From Cryptomeria japonica (taxonomy: Eukaryota; Streptophyta; Pinopsida; Cupressales; Cupressaceae): DNA of 64,000 bases. The stretch is taken from the NCBI RefSeq assembly GCF_030272615.1, contig NC_081413.1, positions 716,367,867 through 716,431,866 on the forward strand, read 5' to 3'. A program made the translations under genes and the position numbers. Under the pieces are notes generated by a model. That model saw only the letters and a program-made list of their open reading frames with translations, was not told the DNA's origin and ran no database searches. How positions within the stretch are numbered: the stretch's first letter is position 1; every line of letters starts with the position of its first letter. Positions 45,759-58,369 of this stretch are shown in pieces.

Positions 45759-45865
45759 CAGCTGAAAATGTTTCTTGTAGATAAATAAGCCCGTGATCGA
45801 ATCCCAGAGAGACCTAATTTCAGTATATCAGAAAGGCGATCGCGCAAGATTGCTGTAGATGCCAT
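45759..45865 (-). CDS. Host gene exon 1 (start codon)
   Basis: ATG at 45865-45863 opens 35 codons plus two bases before the donor G|GTTAGT. The peptide MASTAILRDRLSDILKLGLS continues GIRSRAYLSTRNIFS. Its many Arg, Ser and Leu residues suggest a mitochondrial targeting sequence, although it contains two Asp. The ATG context (GACGTAATGGC) is acceptable for plants. It joins exon 2 in phase to make Cys. Confidence 0.65.
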
Positions 45866-46050
45866 TACGTCAGAGGATTAGCCCTTTCAATCTCTCTGTA
45901 TTTCTTTTAATTGTGATTTTTTCAGCGACTGGTCATCTGTTCAGCAAACTTTCAAACGTTTTGGCCATTTCGAAAGCCTGTCCATTATAACATAAGGGTA
46001 GGTAGGCAGGATTGTGTTTGCCCTAACATTAACATGAGACAAGTGTGAAT
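45866..46050 (-). promoter_or_regulatory. Probable 5' leader and promoter of host gene
   Basis: This is the minus-strand sequence upstream of the ATG. A TATA-like TTATAAT lies near 45985. No element terminus falls here. The call rests on position only. Confidence 0.3.
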
Positions 46051-47870
46051 TTTGTATGCGGTCTGCGTTCAGAAGGGAATTTAGATTTGTTTTGTGTTTT
46101 GAGAATTATAACCTTACTGTTCAAAACCAAAAACACATGCTGACAGTTCAGTGTTGAATTCCAATCATCAATAAACACGAGGCATCCCCTTAGACAATCG
46201 AGGAACGACCAAACAATAGAAGCTCGTCATTATAATTTGGAAATTTTGCCCATTTGGGAGGGTTAAAATAGGACAAATTAGAATAGAATAGAAGATTTTT
46301 GAGGTGATAGTATATGGGATAGTAAATTTTGTGATTTGCTTTTTTAAGTGTTGATATTATAATATTTAATTTAATCTTCTTTTTTTTTAAATAATTGTTT
46401 TGTTTTTTTAATTTTTGTATTTTATTTATATGTTATTGTAAGTTTTAAGTATTTTTTGTTTTTGGTGTTTCAATTATGCAAAAGACACAAACTCTATTTT
46501 CTTATATTTCTTTTGGCTTTTTGCATTTACATGTTCTATACTGAAGTCGGTGCAAGTTAGTCCTCAACAAGACTATCAAGTTCTTCACTCTCTAAAAGAT
46601 ATTGACCTCAAAATGGGTCTTTTACTAATGGTTAGAAGTGGGATTAAATGTGTTCAGGTAATATTTCTTTCTCCCTTAATGCATGGCACATACAGATGCT
46701 CAAATGTTGTGACAAGTAAGGCAAAGAAGAGGCATCCATGGTGGCCTTCATGTAGCATCATTTCAATAACTTGTTATTTTTTTATGTCTTCCTTTTAACC
46801 TCATTGAGTGGAGGGATGTTGTTATGTTTAGCATAGAAAGTCTTGTGAATGTATAATTCAAATCTTTAAATGAAAATTCAAATCTTTAAAAAACAAATTG
46901 CTTGTTTTGTTAAAGATATTAGGAATCTATAATTATATAATTTGTAGTAGAACTATATAAATTGTTGATTCTTGTTGAATAGTGTAAAACCATAATTCTT
47001 TTAGTGTGCATTCCTTTAATTTCTTAATGTCTTGTGTCTCAAAACTCTAGCAAAACTCTTTTAAATTTTAATCTAAAATCTTATATATGCATTGTGCACT
47101 TTTCCTATTTCATTGTTAATGTGTTCTCATCAGTCATAAATCATTTAAGTATTTTCCTTAGCATTGTATAGTAACTAAATGTTGGTTCTTTAGATTGTAA
47201 TGAGTTGTTTGGGTCAATTAGTAAAACACTCTCCAAAATTTGAAGGCTCGTGTTCAACCTTTTTGTATAATTCTTGGTATGCACTTTAGGTCTCTTTTGT
47301 TAGTGAAATGGAGTGGACAATGATTGTTGAGAAAATTAATAATACAAATATGTACACAATTAAAAGCAATAAATAGAAAACATATAGATTTACTTGGAAA
47401 ATCTAATAGTGCATCATGAAAAACTATGGGCAAAGGTCTCGCAATATTTTATTATCTTAGGAATAATTTACTATTACAACAATCTGCAGTTCATAACAAA
47501 AACAGAGCATGACAAACTAAACATGAGACATCCAAGTTGTCAAATCATCTTCAAATAAGACTTTCTAAAACATGTGACTTATTTAACTACATGACATACA
47601 CATGTATGATTGATGTTTCTAAATTGTACATAATCCTTATGTAATAAAAGACCAGTTCTTCAAATTATGATGGGGATGCTAAGTCAATTGATAAGGCACA
47701 AGCTTAAAAATGTTATGAATGAATATTTCTGATATTGGGTATAGCTTGATCTCTACAAGACTTGTCGTCTAAATACCCTTGCAGGTACGTTTTCACTCTT
47801 TCTTAGAAACTCTATTGGAGTATCACTTTGTTATTCCTCCCTTGTAGCTCTTTTTCATGGCTATGTTTTT
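46051..47870. other. Intergenic, no gene recognised
   Basis: AT-rich sequence with poly-T runs (near 46380) and no recognisable coding motif. Confidence 0.45.
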
Positions 47871-47879
47871 TGAACCCTA

Positions 47880-49175
47880 CTTTTTAGGCATTGTGGGTCT
47901 TGCTTCTATGTCAGTAGACCTTTTTCAGTAGATGTTGATCCCTCCCCTCCTAGTCACAAGGTCAATAGTTGTCTTCCTCAAGTCGAGGGGAGACTAGAGT
48001 TGTTCATCAAGTATGCTTTAATTAAAGACTTTCTCTCTTATAAGGAGATTCATGACTTCATATGTAAGATATATAGTCTTTGATTATCTCTCCCCTTTCT
48101 ACATTCCTAGATTAGCCACAAATGTGAGTCGTTTGGAGAGTACTCTCTTGAGTTCATCAGTAATGGATATTGTATTATTAGTTTTTCATTCTTGATTGAT
48201 TGAGCAAAGGCTTTTGAATAAAAAAAAGACATTACGACACTACTAGACTCTTTATTCAATCTTGTAGAGTTGGATTTGACCCCCAAATAAAACATACTAC
48301 TATTCTAGTGCGGATTCATATGCATGCCCTACCTTTAAATTTTTGGTCTAAAAATATTCTAACGCTCATAGCTAAAGCTATTGGAAGGTATATTGGTGAA
48401 TTTTTCAAAAGGAAAATCAGTAGTTTATGCAAGAATATGTATGGAAATGGACCTCAACCAGCCCATTCCAGTCATATTCCAATGGAGATTGAAATAACCA
48501 TTAACAACCTTTCTTGGGTCCAACAATTCGAATATGGGGGCCTTGTCCTTTTGATGTAAAGATTGTCATGCCCATGGCCACTTATTAAAAAAATTCCCTT
48601 CTCTTTTAGCTCCCAAGTCTGGGCCCTTTGATTCAACCTCTCTTCCCCTCGTGGAGCTTAAGATCTCAACAAATAATGACTCTATCAAGAAGCCTCCGGG
48701 AGGAGATGCCAAATAGAACAAATTTGTTAAACAAAAGAAAAATAGGAAAGCAAAAACGAAGGTTCGAAGACCTCCTCACTCATCCTCAAATCAATAGGAA
48801 ATTTTTCAATCCTTAATTAATCGTGAAGATGAACACACCATGAAAATAGTGGAAGATCAAATAATTGCTCTCCTTTTGTGGTGATTATCCCTTCCCCTAC
48901 ACCTTCTCTTCTTAAACATATTTCTACATGAAAATGGTTGTGTCCTCTCACCATTGAATGTCCCTTTGATTGGTAATTCCCTGTATTATTCATGTTTAAA
49001 GGATGTCACCATGAGTATTCCAAAAAAGAATAGAGAAAAGCCTCAACTTCAACTCAATTAGTTAGAAAAATGTCCTAAAAATAACAACTCTCCCAGTGTG
49101 GGCAAAAATTTGGCCAAAGACTTATTGGCATCACACGGAGAAAAAGTTATTATTGAAGGAACAATGAAGCCCCTT
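47880..49175 (+). pseudogene. LINE ORF1-like remnant (DUF4283-type)
   Basis: With stops and frame breaks the plus strand reads NGYCIISFSFLID, MRIHMHALPLNFWSKN, LTLIAKAIGRYIGEF, SWVQQFEYGGL and a CHAHGHLL zinc-knuckle-like end. The order matches the DUF4283 plus knuckle module of plant LINE ORF1 proteins (usual strings W.RI.GLPL.FW, AIG..IG, CH.CG..GH). The 5' side is badly decayed; the LTR of element G cuts the 3' side. Confidence 0.6.
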
Positions 49176-49340
49176 TGTATACACCTAAAATTGGCTATAA
49201 GCAATTAAATAAATATTTTATATTTATTTAATAATTATTCTTCTATTAAATAGTTAATTTGAAAAGATTAATTTATTTAATTCATTTTCATGTCTTTCTA
49301 TTAATTAATATTTTATTAATTAATTCATCTATTTTATTCT

Positions 49341-49485
49341 TCTAATTAATTAAATATCTAATATTTAATTATCCTATTCTTCTAATTAATTAAATATCTA
49401 ATATTTAATTTTTCCTCTAACCAAGTTAATTAAATATCTAATATTTAATTATCTCCTCCAAACAATTAAATATCTAATATTTAAT
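49341..49485. repeat. AT-rich short array in the G LTR
   Basis: TTAATTAAATATCTAATATT with TAATT recurs four times; each unit is nearly self-complementary. Confidence 0.85.
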
Positions 49486-49948
49486 AGTTATTCTCCTATC
49501 CTATAGTCTCAAATATTAAATAATTCCTAAATTATTTAATCCCTTTTCCAACTCACCCTCCATCTCCACTTCATCTTCCCTTTGCCAACTCATCCAACAT
49601 GTGGCTAAAGAAATTAATATTTCTTAAATATTAATTCATCATTTATCTTCAACTTCCAAACTTAATGAAAATTGTGTACGTACACATATTTCATAACCAT
49701 TTCCTATATTCTCTCCAACACCCCCTACATCTTACGAATGACTTGAGTCCACTTGTCCTCTCATGCCTAAATTTCCTCCAACCATCCCTAGATTCCCTCA
49801 GTCAGCAACCCAGTCAAAGGTGAGATGAGTGACACTTGTCTTCTCCTTCCCCCTTTCTCTCAACCTTCACCTTTGCTCACAACCATTCAAATCTACAGAT
49901 CTGATCAGGACTGTTGATCTGAGCCATATCATCTTATCCTCTCAAGGT

Positions 49949-49957
49949 CTATAAAAT
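49949..49957 (+). promoter_or_regulatory. TATA box of element G LTR
   Basis: GGTCTATAAAATCAAGAGC lies about 415 bp before the LTR end and is the likely U3/R promoter. Confidence 0.6.
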
Positions 49958-50367
49958 CAAGAGCTTCAATTAAGAGAGTTAGTCTTCAAAATTGATCATA
50001 TCCATCTGTGAGTCTTTGAAGCAAATAGCAAATAGTAATAGCAAATATCATATAACATTTTAGCATAATCATGTAGTATTTGCATATCATAGTGTCAGTT
50101 AACTACAAGTTATCAGTCCATTCTTCATATGTCATCTTGGAATCCAACAGTGCATTGTCTGAGAGCGCACCATCTGCAACCAGGAACAGTGGAGTTAGGA
50201 CACAATGAGACATAAGCCATGAAGGTAAAATAATGTTTTATTTCAATATGTATTTCATGTAGTTTCATTGGTGGATTTTGGATTTCCTGTATCCATTTCC
50301 ATTGTATTTTGTGAAACTAACTTACTACAGGTAACATTTTGAGGATGAAATTCAAGCTCACACATTT

Positions 50368-50385
50368 TGGCGCCCACCGTGGGGC
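50368..50385 (+). promoter_or_regulatory. Primer-binding site of element G
   Basis: TGGCGCCCACCGTGGGGC follows the LTR end after three bases. The leading TGG matches the CCA end of a tRNA. The exact tRNA was not assigned. Confidence 0.75.
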
Positions 50386-50399
50386 AAGACCTCGCGTGT

Positions 50400-50800
50400 A
50401 CCTTTAAAAATCTCATAAAAAGTTAAATCAACGCATTTGTAATGCAGATTCACGCATGTGTGAATTCTGGCAGTGCTTTTGTTCGATAGGTTAGTGCATT
50501 TGCATTATAGGTTAGCACATATGTCATGCAAGTTAGCGCTTTTGTCTGAAAAATTGTGCATTTGCATCATAGGTTAGCGCATATGTCATATAGGTTAGCG
50601 CTTTTGTCTTAAATTATGTGCATTTGTATCATAGGTCCACCCATTTGCATCATAGGTTAACGCATATGTCAAAGAAATTGCACTTTTGTATCCACAAAGC
50701 AGCGCTTTTGTAGTCTAAGTTAGCGCTTTTGATCTACAGTTTAGCGCTTTTGAATAGAAAGATAGCGCATATGTTAGGTTAGCGCTTCTGTTTATAAAAT
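50400..50800 (+). repeat. Leader minisatellite of element G
   Basis: Interleaved GGTTAGCGCTTTTGTC, GGTTAGCGCATATGTC and GTGCATTTGCATCATA variants repeat at 20-35 bp for about 400 bp, just downstream of the primer-binding site. Confidence 0.85.
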
Positions 50801-52646
50801 TGACAAAATTTTCTTGCAGGTCTGAATGTCCAAGAAATCAGATTTTTCAAATTACTAACATGCGTGTGCAGAATGGCATTTAAGGCAAATTTTATGCATT
50901 TTATCATCTAGCTAATTAAAAGTTTTCATTTGGGAAGTAATATATCATATCTTGTTCACCTAGTTTAACTAAGAGGATGAATTGATAGCATGCAACTTGC
51001 ATTTTTGGTATTTTCTCTAAAATAGTTACACATAGACTTTTAAAAGGGCTAAAATGAACACCATGCTTGTTGGAGCAAGATCTCCAAATAGGATTTAGCC
51101 AATAATTGCTTTGAAAAGGTTAAAAAGAACACTTGTATTTCGTGTCTCGAAAGTGGTAGGTATATGCTCTCCCCTTAATTGGGTGACCAAAAAGCCAAAC
51201 CCACTCTTTTACGCTTTCTTTACTTTCAACCAATTAAAATCCTTTTAGAGGGCCTACTTTCTCGAGCTGCCTTGAGGGGGCCAGTGAGAGGGGAATGACC
51301 TAAAGTGGAAACGGGCTAATACCGAGTCCTTCTAATCCACTATAAATAAATCGTGTTTGTGACAAAAATCCCAAACAACATGTGATGATAAGTTCATATC
51401 GACACTGTGTTTCCCCATAAACCCTATGGAGCGTAACCTCTATAGGCTGGGAACCTTCTGTATTTACAGAGCTGAAAGTGTCGCATGTATGGCCACATGA
51501 CCAGAAGCCTTTACTAAAAAACACTTGTACTAGTTGCCAAAATCCTTCTAGTTGTTGGCGCAAGAGGTCGGGCCTCTGAAGCGGCTCACATACATATGGT
51601 TCCTAGTAGAGATATAAAGTTTGCCATGGGGAGATTTCATGGAAACTGGTGCTTGGCTGCCCCAAAGAAGTGAGTGTCGAGGGTGGAGCCAGTGGGGTCA
51701 AGCATCTAAATATCTGCTTTGAATAGCGTAGCCTCAGGGGAAACTCCACGTGAGATTCAACAACTATTGTCTCAGCCTGCCATAGGGATTGTACTTGCTT
51801 GTGCAATTTGTTTATTAAACACTGTGTCTTCTATGTCTGTAACATGTTCCAAATGGTCAAAAATTGAAGAAAATTATCATCTACAAGGGAGCAAAAATTC
51901 AACAAATTTTTGAAAAAGTTTGATCAAAAGGGTAATACAAAAGCTTTTCAAACACTTGAAACACTAGACCAAAATCAAAGTGTCAAAACATCAATATCAA
52001 AATAATTCTTGAAGTAGGTTTGTCTCTAAACCATCACATACTTTTCAAAGTAGCTCAAACAACTAGGTTATTAATCCAGCAAGTTATACTCAAAAGGTTC
52101 TATAAACATCAACATTTAAAAAGTTATCGATTCAACTATCTTAAGTGCAAAAATCAACATATTTGTCAAGTTTCTCATCAGGATAATCAAATCCTCTATC
52201 ACGAAGCTTGATCAAATCTATACTAGGTTCCTAATCTTGGATATATCTTTCCTATTTTGAACCTAGGTTATATCAAAACCAAAATTGCACCAACTTTGGA
52301 ATCAAACAAACTTGTGAATTGTCAAATGCTTATATGACTTTTAAGTATCACCTTAAGAAAAGAAAACCCAATTATAAAGCTACTTAGAAAAGGATAAGAT
52401 TCTTGTATATCAATTGCAAGATCTTATTGAAACATAGGACATTCTTACACCATTTTCGTCACTACTTACATGGCTGTGGTACAGAATTTGACGATGAAAC
52501 TCTACAAAGACGTGCCTTTCAACAAAGAGACGCTTTATCCCAATGAACAAACAATAGTAGTAAGATCAACAAAGCATATCTTCCTAAACCAATAATCACC
52601 TATTGACTTTGTCCTTTGGGAATTTCAACAACATTGAAATAATCGC
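50801..52646. other. Untranslated leader of element G
   Basis: No coding motif is seen. Leaders of 2 kb or more before gag are usual in Tat-lineage elements. Confidence 0.5.
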
Positions 52647-54444
52647 ATGCCAGTTTTGACTAGAGCCCAACACGAGCAACTTAGAAAACAACAACAAATG
52701 GAGGAAGAAGATACTCCTATATTCCACACTTTTGGATTTACCGTTGTTGACGAAGAAGCAGTCAATAGCACCATTAGAGACCTTGAGCAAGATTTCAAAT
52801 TTGATAGGCTAATGGAAAAATTGTTGGCAAAATAAAAAGAAAAATATCTCTTGATGTTGGCAAAATCTGGAGCTAAACTACCACAAGACTTTAACATGGA
52901 AAGCTTAAAACAAGATGCAGAGACAAGTAACACCCAAAACACAGATGATCCAAATAACGAGGACATAAACAAAGAAAGTAACGGAGAAACAAGGAAAGAA
53001 AGGGATGATAAAAGAAACGAGCGTAGTGACAAAAAGACTCACAAAGAAACAAGAAGAAACTATGTAGATAATCCCTTATCAAACCTTACTCAACAAATAC
53101 AAACTCTTCAACAAAAAATACAAGACATGCAAAATGGGACAAGCTCCAAGAAATAATCATTAGAAGATATATGCCCATATCCTTTTGATAAAAATTTGAA
53201 TATGATACCATTTCCGCAACATTGTGAGATTCCTAAATATGACAAATACGATGCAAGATCTGATTCTCAAGATCACATTAGGCAGTTTTGTACTATGAGC
53301 ATGGAATTTGCTCACGATGAAACTTACCTTATGCGTCTTTTTCCTAGGAGTTTAAATGGATAATCAATGGAGTGGTTTTCAAGATTACCATCCAGAATCA
53401 AATCCTTTGAAGAATTTTTGAATAGGTTTATTTCACAATATTTCTACAATATACGGAATGAAATAACAATGCTAGATCTTTGTAATGTTAAACAAAAGAA
53501 TGGTGAATCCTTTATGATTTTATTACAATGATGGAAACGCATATTTAATAGGTATCCCCGAGATGTACCTGATCAAGAAAAAATGGACATGTTCATTGAT
53601 AATCTTATCAGTGAAATGAGTTATCGACTAAGGATGCAATGTCCTCCCTCTTTTGCCAAAATGATCGAGAATGGACTAAAAATAGAGAACGCAATGGTAA
53701 AGAAAGGAGAACTAATACTTTACAATAATTCATACAACAACAACAACAACAACAACAATGACAAACCCAAGTTGTGGTCAAAGAATAGGAATGTCAGCAA
53801 TGAAGGGAATGACAATAATAGTAATACAACAACAACAACAACAACAACCAATTTTCAATCTATCAAGTCAAAACCCAAGCAATAACAATCCAGAAAACAA
53901 CAAAGCTAAGTCCTTTTTCTCCAATCCTCGAAGAAAATTCACAAACATTGGAGAATCTTTAGAATCGACTCTAAAAACTTTACTTGCTAATAAATTGATT
54001 GTTTTGCCAGAAACAAGAAATTATGAACCACCAGTCAAGCCCAATTGGTTGAATGACAATAATTTTTGTAACTATCATTGGAATAAAGGACACCTAACAA
54101 ATGATTGTCAGAGATTGAAACACCTTATCCAAGATCTAATCGATAATGGAACCATTACAGTGAATAGCCATAGAACGAACGAATCACACTTGGCTTTCAA
54201 GACTCCACTCCCAAATTATGACAAAGGCGAATCGTCCCAATTAAAAAATGACAAAGGAAAAACCAAGGTGAATTACACTTATACATACGATGATGTAGTG
54301 AATGTGATTATTGTCAATGAAAATTCATCTTCAGAACCAATCAATGTTATCACGAGAAGCAAAGCAAAGGTTACCTTTCTATGTGTAGCAAAAGATCCAA
54401 CACCTAATCCACAACAATACAATTTAGTAGAGCAATTACAATGA
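52647..54444 (+). pseudogene. gag of element G
   Basis: It starts MPVLTRAQHEQLRKQQQ, continues through a charged coiled-coil-like segment, then the capsid region (PFPQHCEIPKYDKYDARSDS; FCTMSMEFAHDETYLMRLF; FEEFLNRFISQYF; RMQCPPSFAKMI). Stops fall at about 52833, 53154, 53361 and 53529. The frame changes by one near an AAC/CAA microsatellite at 53735-53850. A knuckle CNYHWNKGHLTNDC (C-x2-H-x4-H-x4-C) lies near 54067, the variant seen in Tat gag (C.YH...GH....C). The protein packages element RNA; this copy is broken. Confidence 0.85.
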
Positions 54445-55374
54445 ATACCCACTCAAATATCAATTCTGGAACTTCTCAAGATTTCACCTATGCATAAGGA
54501 CATTTTGGAGAAAGCTTTAGTGGAAACAACAATTTCAAAAGATTTGGTTATAGATCAGTTCCAAAATATGGTAGGACACCTCATAGCTCCTCATTGCTTA
54601 TCATTTTCTGAAAATGATGACGCATCCTTGCAACATCCTCATAATGCTCCCTTACATGTTGAAGTTTCCATAAATAAAACTCGTGTCAAATGTGTGCTCG
54701 TAGATGGAGGAGTTGGATTAAACATTTGTGCATTAAGTTTGATAAAAGCTTTGGGATATTCAGAGAATGTAATAGACCCGAAAAAGAAAATAACCATCAA
54801 GGCTTATGATGAAGCAGAACGTTCTTCTAAAGGGACTGTTGTGCTACCAATAAAGATAGGACATGTGGAAAAGGATACATTGTGTCAAGTTTTTGATTTG
54901 AACCTCTCCTACAATATTCTTCTGGGAAGACCATGGATTCACAAGATGCAAGCAGTTCCTTCTACATATCATCAATGTGTAAAATTTCCTCATGAAGGAA
55001 AAGAAATCACTATAATTGTAGATTCCAGTCAATATTGCAATAATTTGAAGCCAACACAAGATACAAGAGTTCCACATAACAGAGAATCAGTATATCCTAC
55101 CAAAGAAATTCAAGCAAAGTTATGGGAAACTTTTGAAGAAAAGCTCAAGTTAAATGATGAAGGAATGGGAAAGTATTCTTTGCAAAATTTTCCACTTTCC
55201 CCTAAGTCATATGGGAAACCTACAGATATTCAATCAAAGGCATCAGGAAAATCAAAACATATGTTTAAAGGAACCTTTGTTAGTGCTGGAACTCTTGAAG
55301 AGGAGAATGAAGACAAAGACATTCTTGGTTGGTTCTATAAAGATGAAGATGAAACTATAGCAACAACAACATAA
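54445..55374 (+). pseudogene. Aspartic protease of element G
   Basis: The frame is open across the domain: PLHVEVSINKTRVKCVLVDG then GVGLNICALSLIKALGY, and later SYNILLGRPWIHKMQAVPST and YHQCVKFP. VLVDGG holds the catalytic Asp, with Gly in the usual Ser/Thr place; NILLGRPWIH is the conserved ILGRPW motif. It follows gag in the same frame after a stop at 54442-54444. Confidence 0.85.
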
Positions 55375-56055
55375 GTCAATATTCCCATAAAACAATATGG
55401 CAAAGGATATGAAATCATGCAAAAGATGGGATATGAAGGAGAAGGACCAATTGGTAAGCAACATCAAGGTATTTCAGAACCTATTTGTCCACACTCACAA
55501 TCCACAAAAGATAAATCCGGGCTAGGATATCTGAAGTCTAATCAAAAGCAACATAATCATCAACAACAAAAATGGAGAAAGAAATCAGTTTCTAAAGAAA
55601 AAAATTGGCAAGACAAGCTACATCAAGCGACCGAAATAGTAACCAATAAACAAAAGAAGCAAGAAGAACATGAAAAGAAAGAGAAGGAGATCATCATCCA
55701 AGGTGAAGAAAAATCTTGTCAACAAGTTCTAAAAATACAAACAAAGGAAAAATCTTCACAAGATATTCCAGAAGCAGTAAAAAAAGAGATGACAGAAATC
55801 AGGGAACTCTTTGCACCATATGACATTTCAGTATGGTATAGTGGAGTAATCTTGGATCAAGATTCAAAAACAGACTCCAATGAGTATGAATGGAGTCCAG
55901 ATGTCTTATCCACTACATCAAGTAAAGAACATAATGAAGATCAAGTAGCTATCACAAAAGAAGTCTATAGCAAAACAAAAGATGAAGTTAGAAAGAAGGC
56001 AAGAAAAAATCAGAATCTAGAGAAAAGAGGCGTATGCAAAAAGGAAAGGAAATGA
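55375..56055 (+). pseudogene. G-patch and linker of element G
   Basis: GYEIMQKMGYEGEGPIGKQH, ending GLGY near 55530, matches the G-patch-like segment found between protease and RT in Tat and Athila elements. A long Lys/Glu-rich linker follows, ending at a stop at 56053-56055, after which the frame shifts. Confidence 0.75.
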
Positions 56056-56071
56056 CAAAGACAGAGAAGCA

Positions 56072-57930
56072 ATGCCACAGGAAGCGCAAACACGGATCAG
56101 ATATGGAAGAACCATGGAAGAGCTAAGGGATAGTCAAGTTGGACTAACTATTAGTCTAGAAGAAGTTGAGTTTGAAAGGAGACAAAATCTATTAAAAGAA
56201 TATACTTCATCATGTGCACAAATATGTCAACTCCAAAATGCAAATAAGGTCAATCAAGAAGGAATTTGCAGTAGCAAAGATGTATGCATGGATATAATCC
56301 ATTTTTTTAAGGGACAAACGTCAGTTGAAGGACCACTTGAGTGTGAACTACCAAATGCTAATATTAATCTTGTTAAGACTAATTCAGAAACGCTTGAGAA
56401 AGACAATTTTCAAAAACATTTAATCTGTGACAATACCTATTCTACACCAAGCTATGATCATTATGTCATGAACATTGAAACACCTAATGACGACAGTGAT
56501 TATGATTTACCCCTTCTGCATCCTGAACTAATTGATTGGGATAATTTATACAACCCTGAACTAAATGTCTTTTCCAATGATCATGACTTAGTCGTGTACC
56601 TTAACATTGTTGAACCTATCCATCCTAAGATATCTTCCATTGCAAAATCAAGTGATGTTTCTCATAGCCAAGAGAATGCCAAACTTTCCAATCACAAAAG
56701 CGAAATAAAACAAGGAAAGAGACCTATTGTTGAAAACCGTTTTATGGCAACATTAGATCAATCAAAAGAGAACACAAAGGGTGTATCTGATGATGAAAAC
56801 CTCTTAGAGGCACTAGAAAATAGAAATTTTGACATGTTTCCTGCATATTTTCAAGAGAGATATGCTATCCTGATAGAACCAATAGAAGCAGTAAACATTG
56901 ATACATCACAAGATCCTAAAATACTTCATTTCACTGCCTCATTATCAGAAAGAGAGAGGAAAGAGTACATGGAATTCTTTAAGCAAAGACAAATAAATTT
57001 TGCTTGGTCTTATGTAGATATGCCAGGACTTAACCCAGATCTTATCATGCATAATCTTAATGTGGATTTAAAAGCAAAACTTGTTAAGCAGAAACTAAGA
57101 AAGATACATCCACATATTGCTCTCCTTGTCAAAACCGAGCTGACCAGTTGCTTATCCAGAATGGGTCTCAAGTATCGTACCAATATCAAAACCAGATAAA
57201 AGCATAAGAGTCTATAGAGATTTCAGAGATCTAAATAAAGCATGTCCAAAAGATGCTTTCCCGTTACCAAACATTGATATCATAGTGGACTTATCAGTAG
57301 GCCAAGAGATGTTTTCATTAATGGATGGCTTCTCAGGATATAATCAAATAAGAATCGCACCTGAAGATCAAGAGAAGACAACTTTCACCTGTGCATGGGG
57401 AACGTACTGCTAGAATGTTATGCCATTTGGGCTTAAGAATGCAAGAGTGACTTATTAAAGGGCTATGACGATAATTTTTCATGACATGATGCATACATTC
57501 ATGGAAGATTATGTCGATGACATACTTGCAAAATCTCACACAAGAAAAGAACATTTGAACATTTTAAGCAAGATTTTTGACAGGCTAGAAATATATCAAT
57601 TGAGATTAAATCCAAAGAAATGTGCATTTGGAGTAACCTCTGGAAAGCTCCTTGGATACATTATTTCAGCTCGTGGCATTGAAGTAGATCCTAGAAAAGT
57701 TAAAGCTATCATGGAGATGGAGTCACCCAAGAACATAAGTCAATTATGATCTTTACAAGGAAGGTTGCAATCAATCAGGAGATTTGTTTCTCAATTGGCC
57801 GATAGATGTCTTCCATTTACCCATCTTCTACATAAAAATGTTCCATTCAAATGGGATACAAAATGTGAAGAATCTTTCTTGCAAATAAAAGAATATCTTA
57901 TGAGTCCTCCAATACTGATATCACCAAGGG
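56072..57930 (+). pseudogene. Reverse transcriptase of element G
   Basis: A long N-terminal linker leads to FAWSYVDMPGLNPDLIMHNL and KQKLRKIHPHIALLVKTEL. A frameshift near 57150 precedes RVYRDFRDLNKACPKDAFPL, FSLMDGFSGYNQIRIAPEDQ, VMPFGLKNARVTY and YVDDILAKS (YVDD at 57510-57521, catalytic pair intact). LLGYIISARGIEVDP and the connection region follow. Stops lie near 57411, 57456 and 57747, and a second frameshift near 57930 leads into RNase H. Confidence 0.9.
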
Positions 57931-57934
57931 GAAA

Positions 57935-58300
57935 CCATTGTTACTCTATGTCTCAACAACAAATGTATCATTAGGAGCTCTCCTAGCTCAACATGATGAT
58001 GAAGGAAAAGAAAGAGCAATTTATTATATCAGCAGAACGCTTGTTGGCTATGAGTTAAATTATTCCTCAATTGAAAAGATATGTCTAGCAGTTGTATTTG
58101 CAACCTAGAAGCTATGACATTATATGTTGATTCATTCTGTAAAACTAATAGCAAAGATAGATCCTCTCAAATATCTATTGAGCAAGTCAACATTGACAGG
58201 GAGACTAGCTAAATGGGTTATGATACTGAGTGAATTTGACAAAGAATATGTTGACCGGAAAGCTATAAAGGGACAAGTCATCGTTGATCAATTTGCTAAT
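57935..58300 (+). pseudogene. Ancestral RNase H of element G
   Basis: The frame reads LLLYVSTTNVSLGALLAQHD, AIYYISRTLVGYELNYSSIE and LIAKIDPLKYLLSKSTLTGR. The first acidic catalytic residue normally seen in LYLAVS-type starts is already absent in many Tat copies, where this domain serves as a connector. Two stops lie near 58110. Confidence 0.8.
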
Positions 58301-58369
58301 GCACCTCTACATAATAACATGCCTTTGCACATCAAATTTCCTGATGCAGATATCTTGACAGTAAGTACA

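Larger units (their letters stand above)
4396..45865 (-). other. Candidate host gene, six exons over 41 kb (5' part)
   Basis: Six minus-strand segments bounded by AG acceptors and GT donors join in matching phase: 107 nt ending phase 2, 57 nt (1+54+2), 58 nt (1+57), 34 nt (33+1), 70 nt (2+66+2) and 106 nt (1+105), giving 432 nt or 144 codons without a stop. Phase agreement at all five junctions is strong evidence that this is one real gene rather than chance open frames. The N-terminus (MASTAILRDRLSDILKLGL) and the following Arg/Ser-rich stretch resemble a mitochondrial presequence. Later segments read VEDMDFWLRPREE and WRFIRSPYK. I do not recognise the family. The 3' exons are not identified and probably lie beyond position 1. 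Intron 2 is about 34.5 kb, intron 1 about 5.9 kb. Confidence 0.65.
49176..50364 (+). repeat. 5' LTR of element G
   Basis: The 1189-bp LTR runs from TGTATACACCTAAAATTGG to CAAGCTCACACA, directly before the primer-binding site. A TATA box CTATAAAATC lies at 49950. The left part contains a short AT-rich array (49341-49485). The 5-bp flank is CCCTT; its partner is out of view. Confidence 0.8.
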
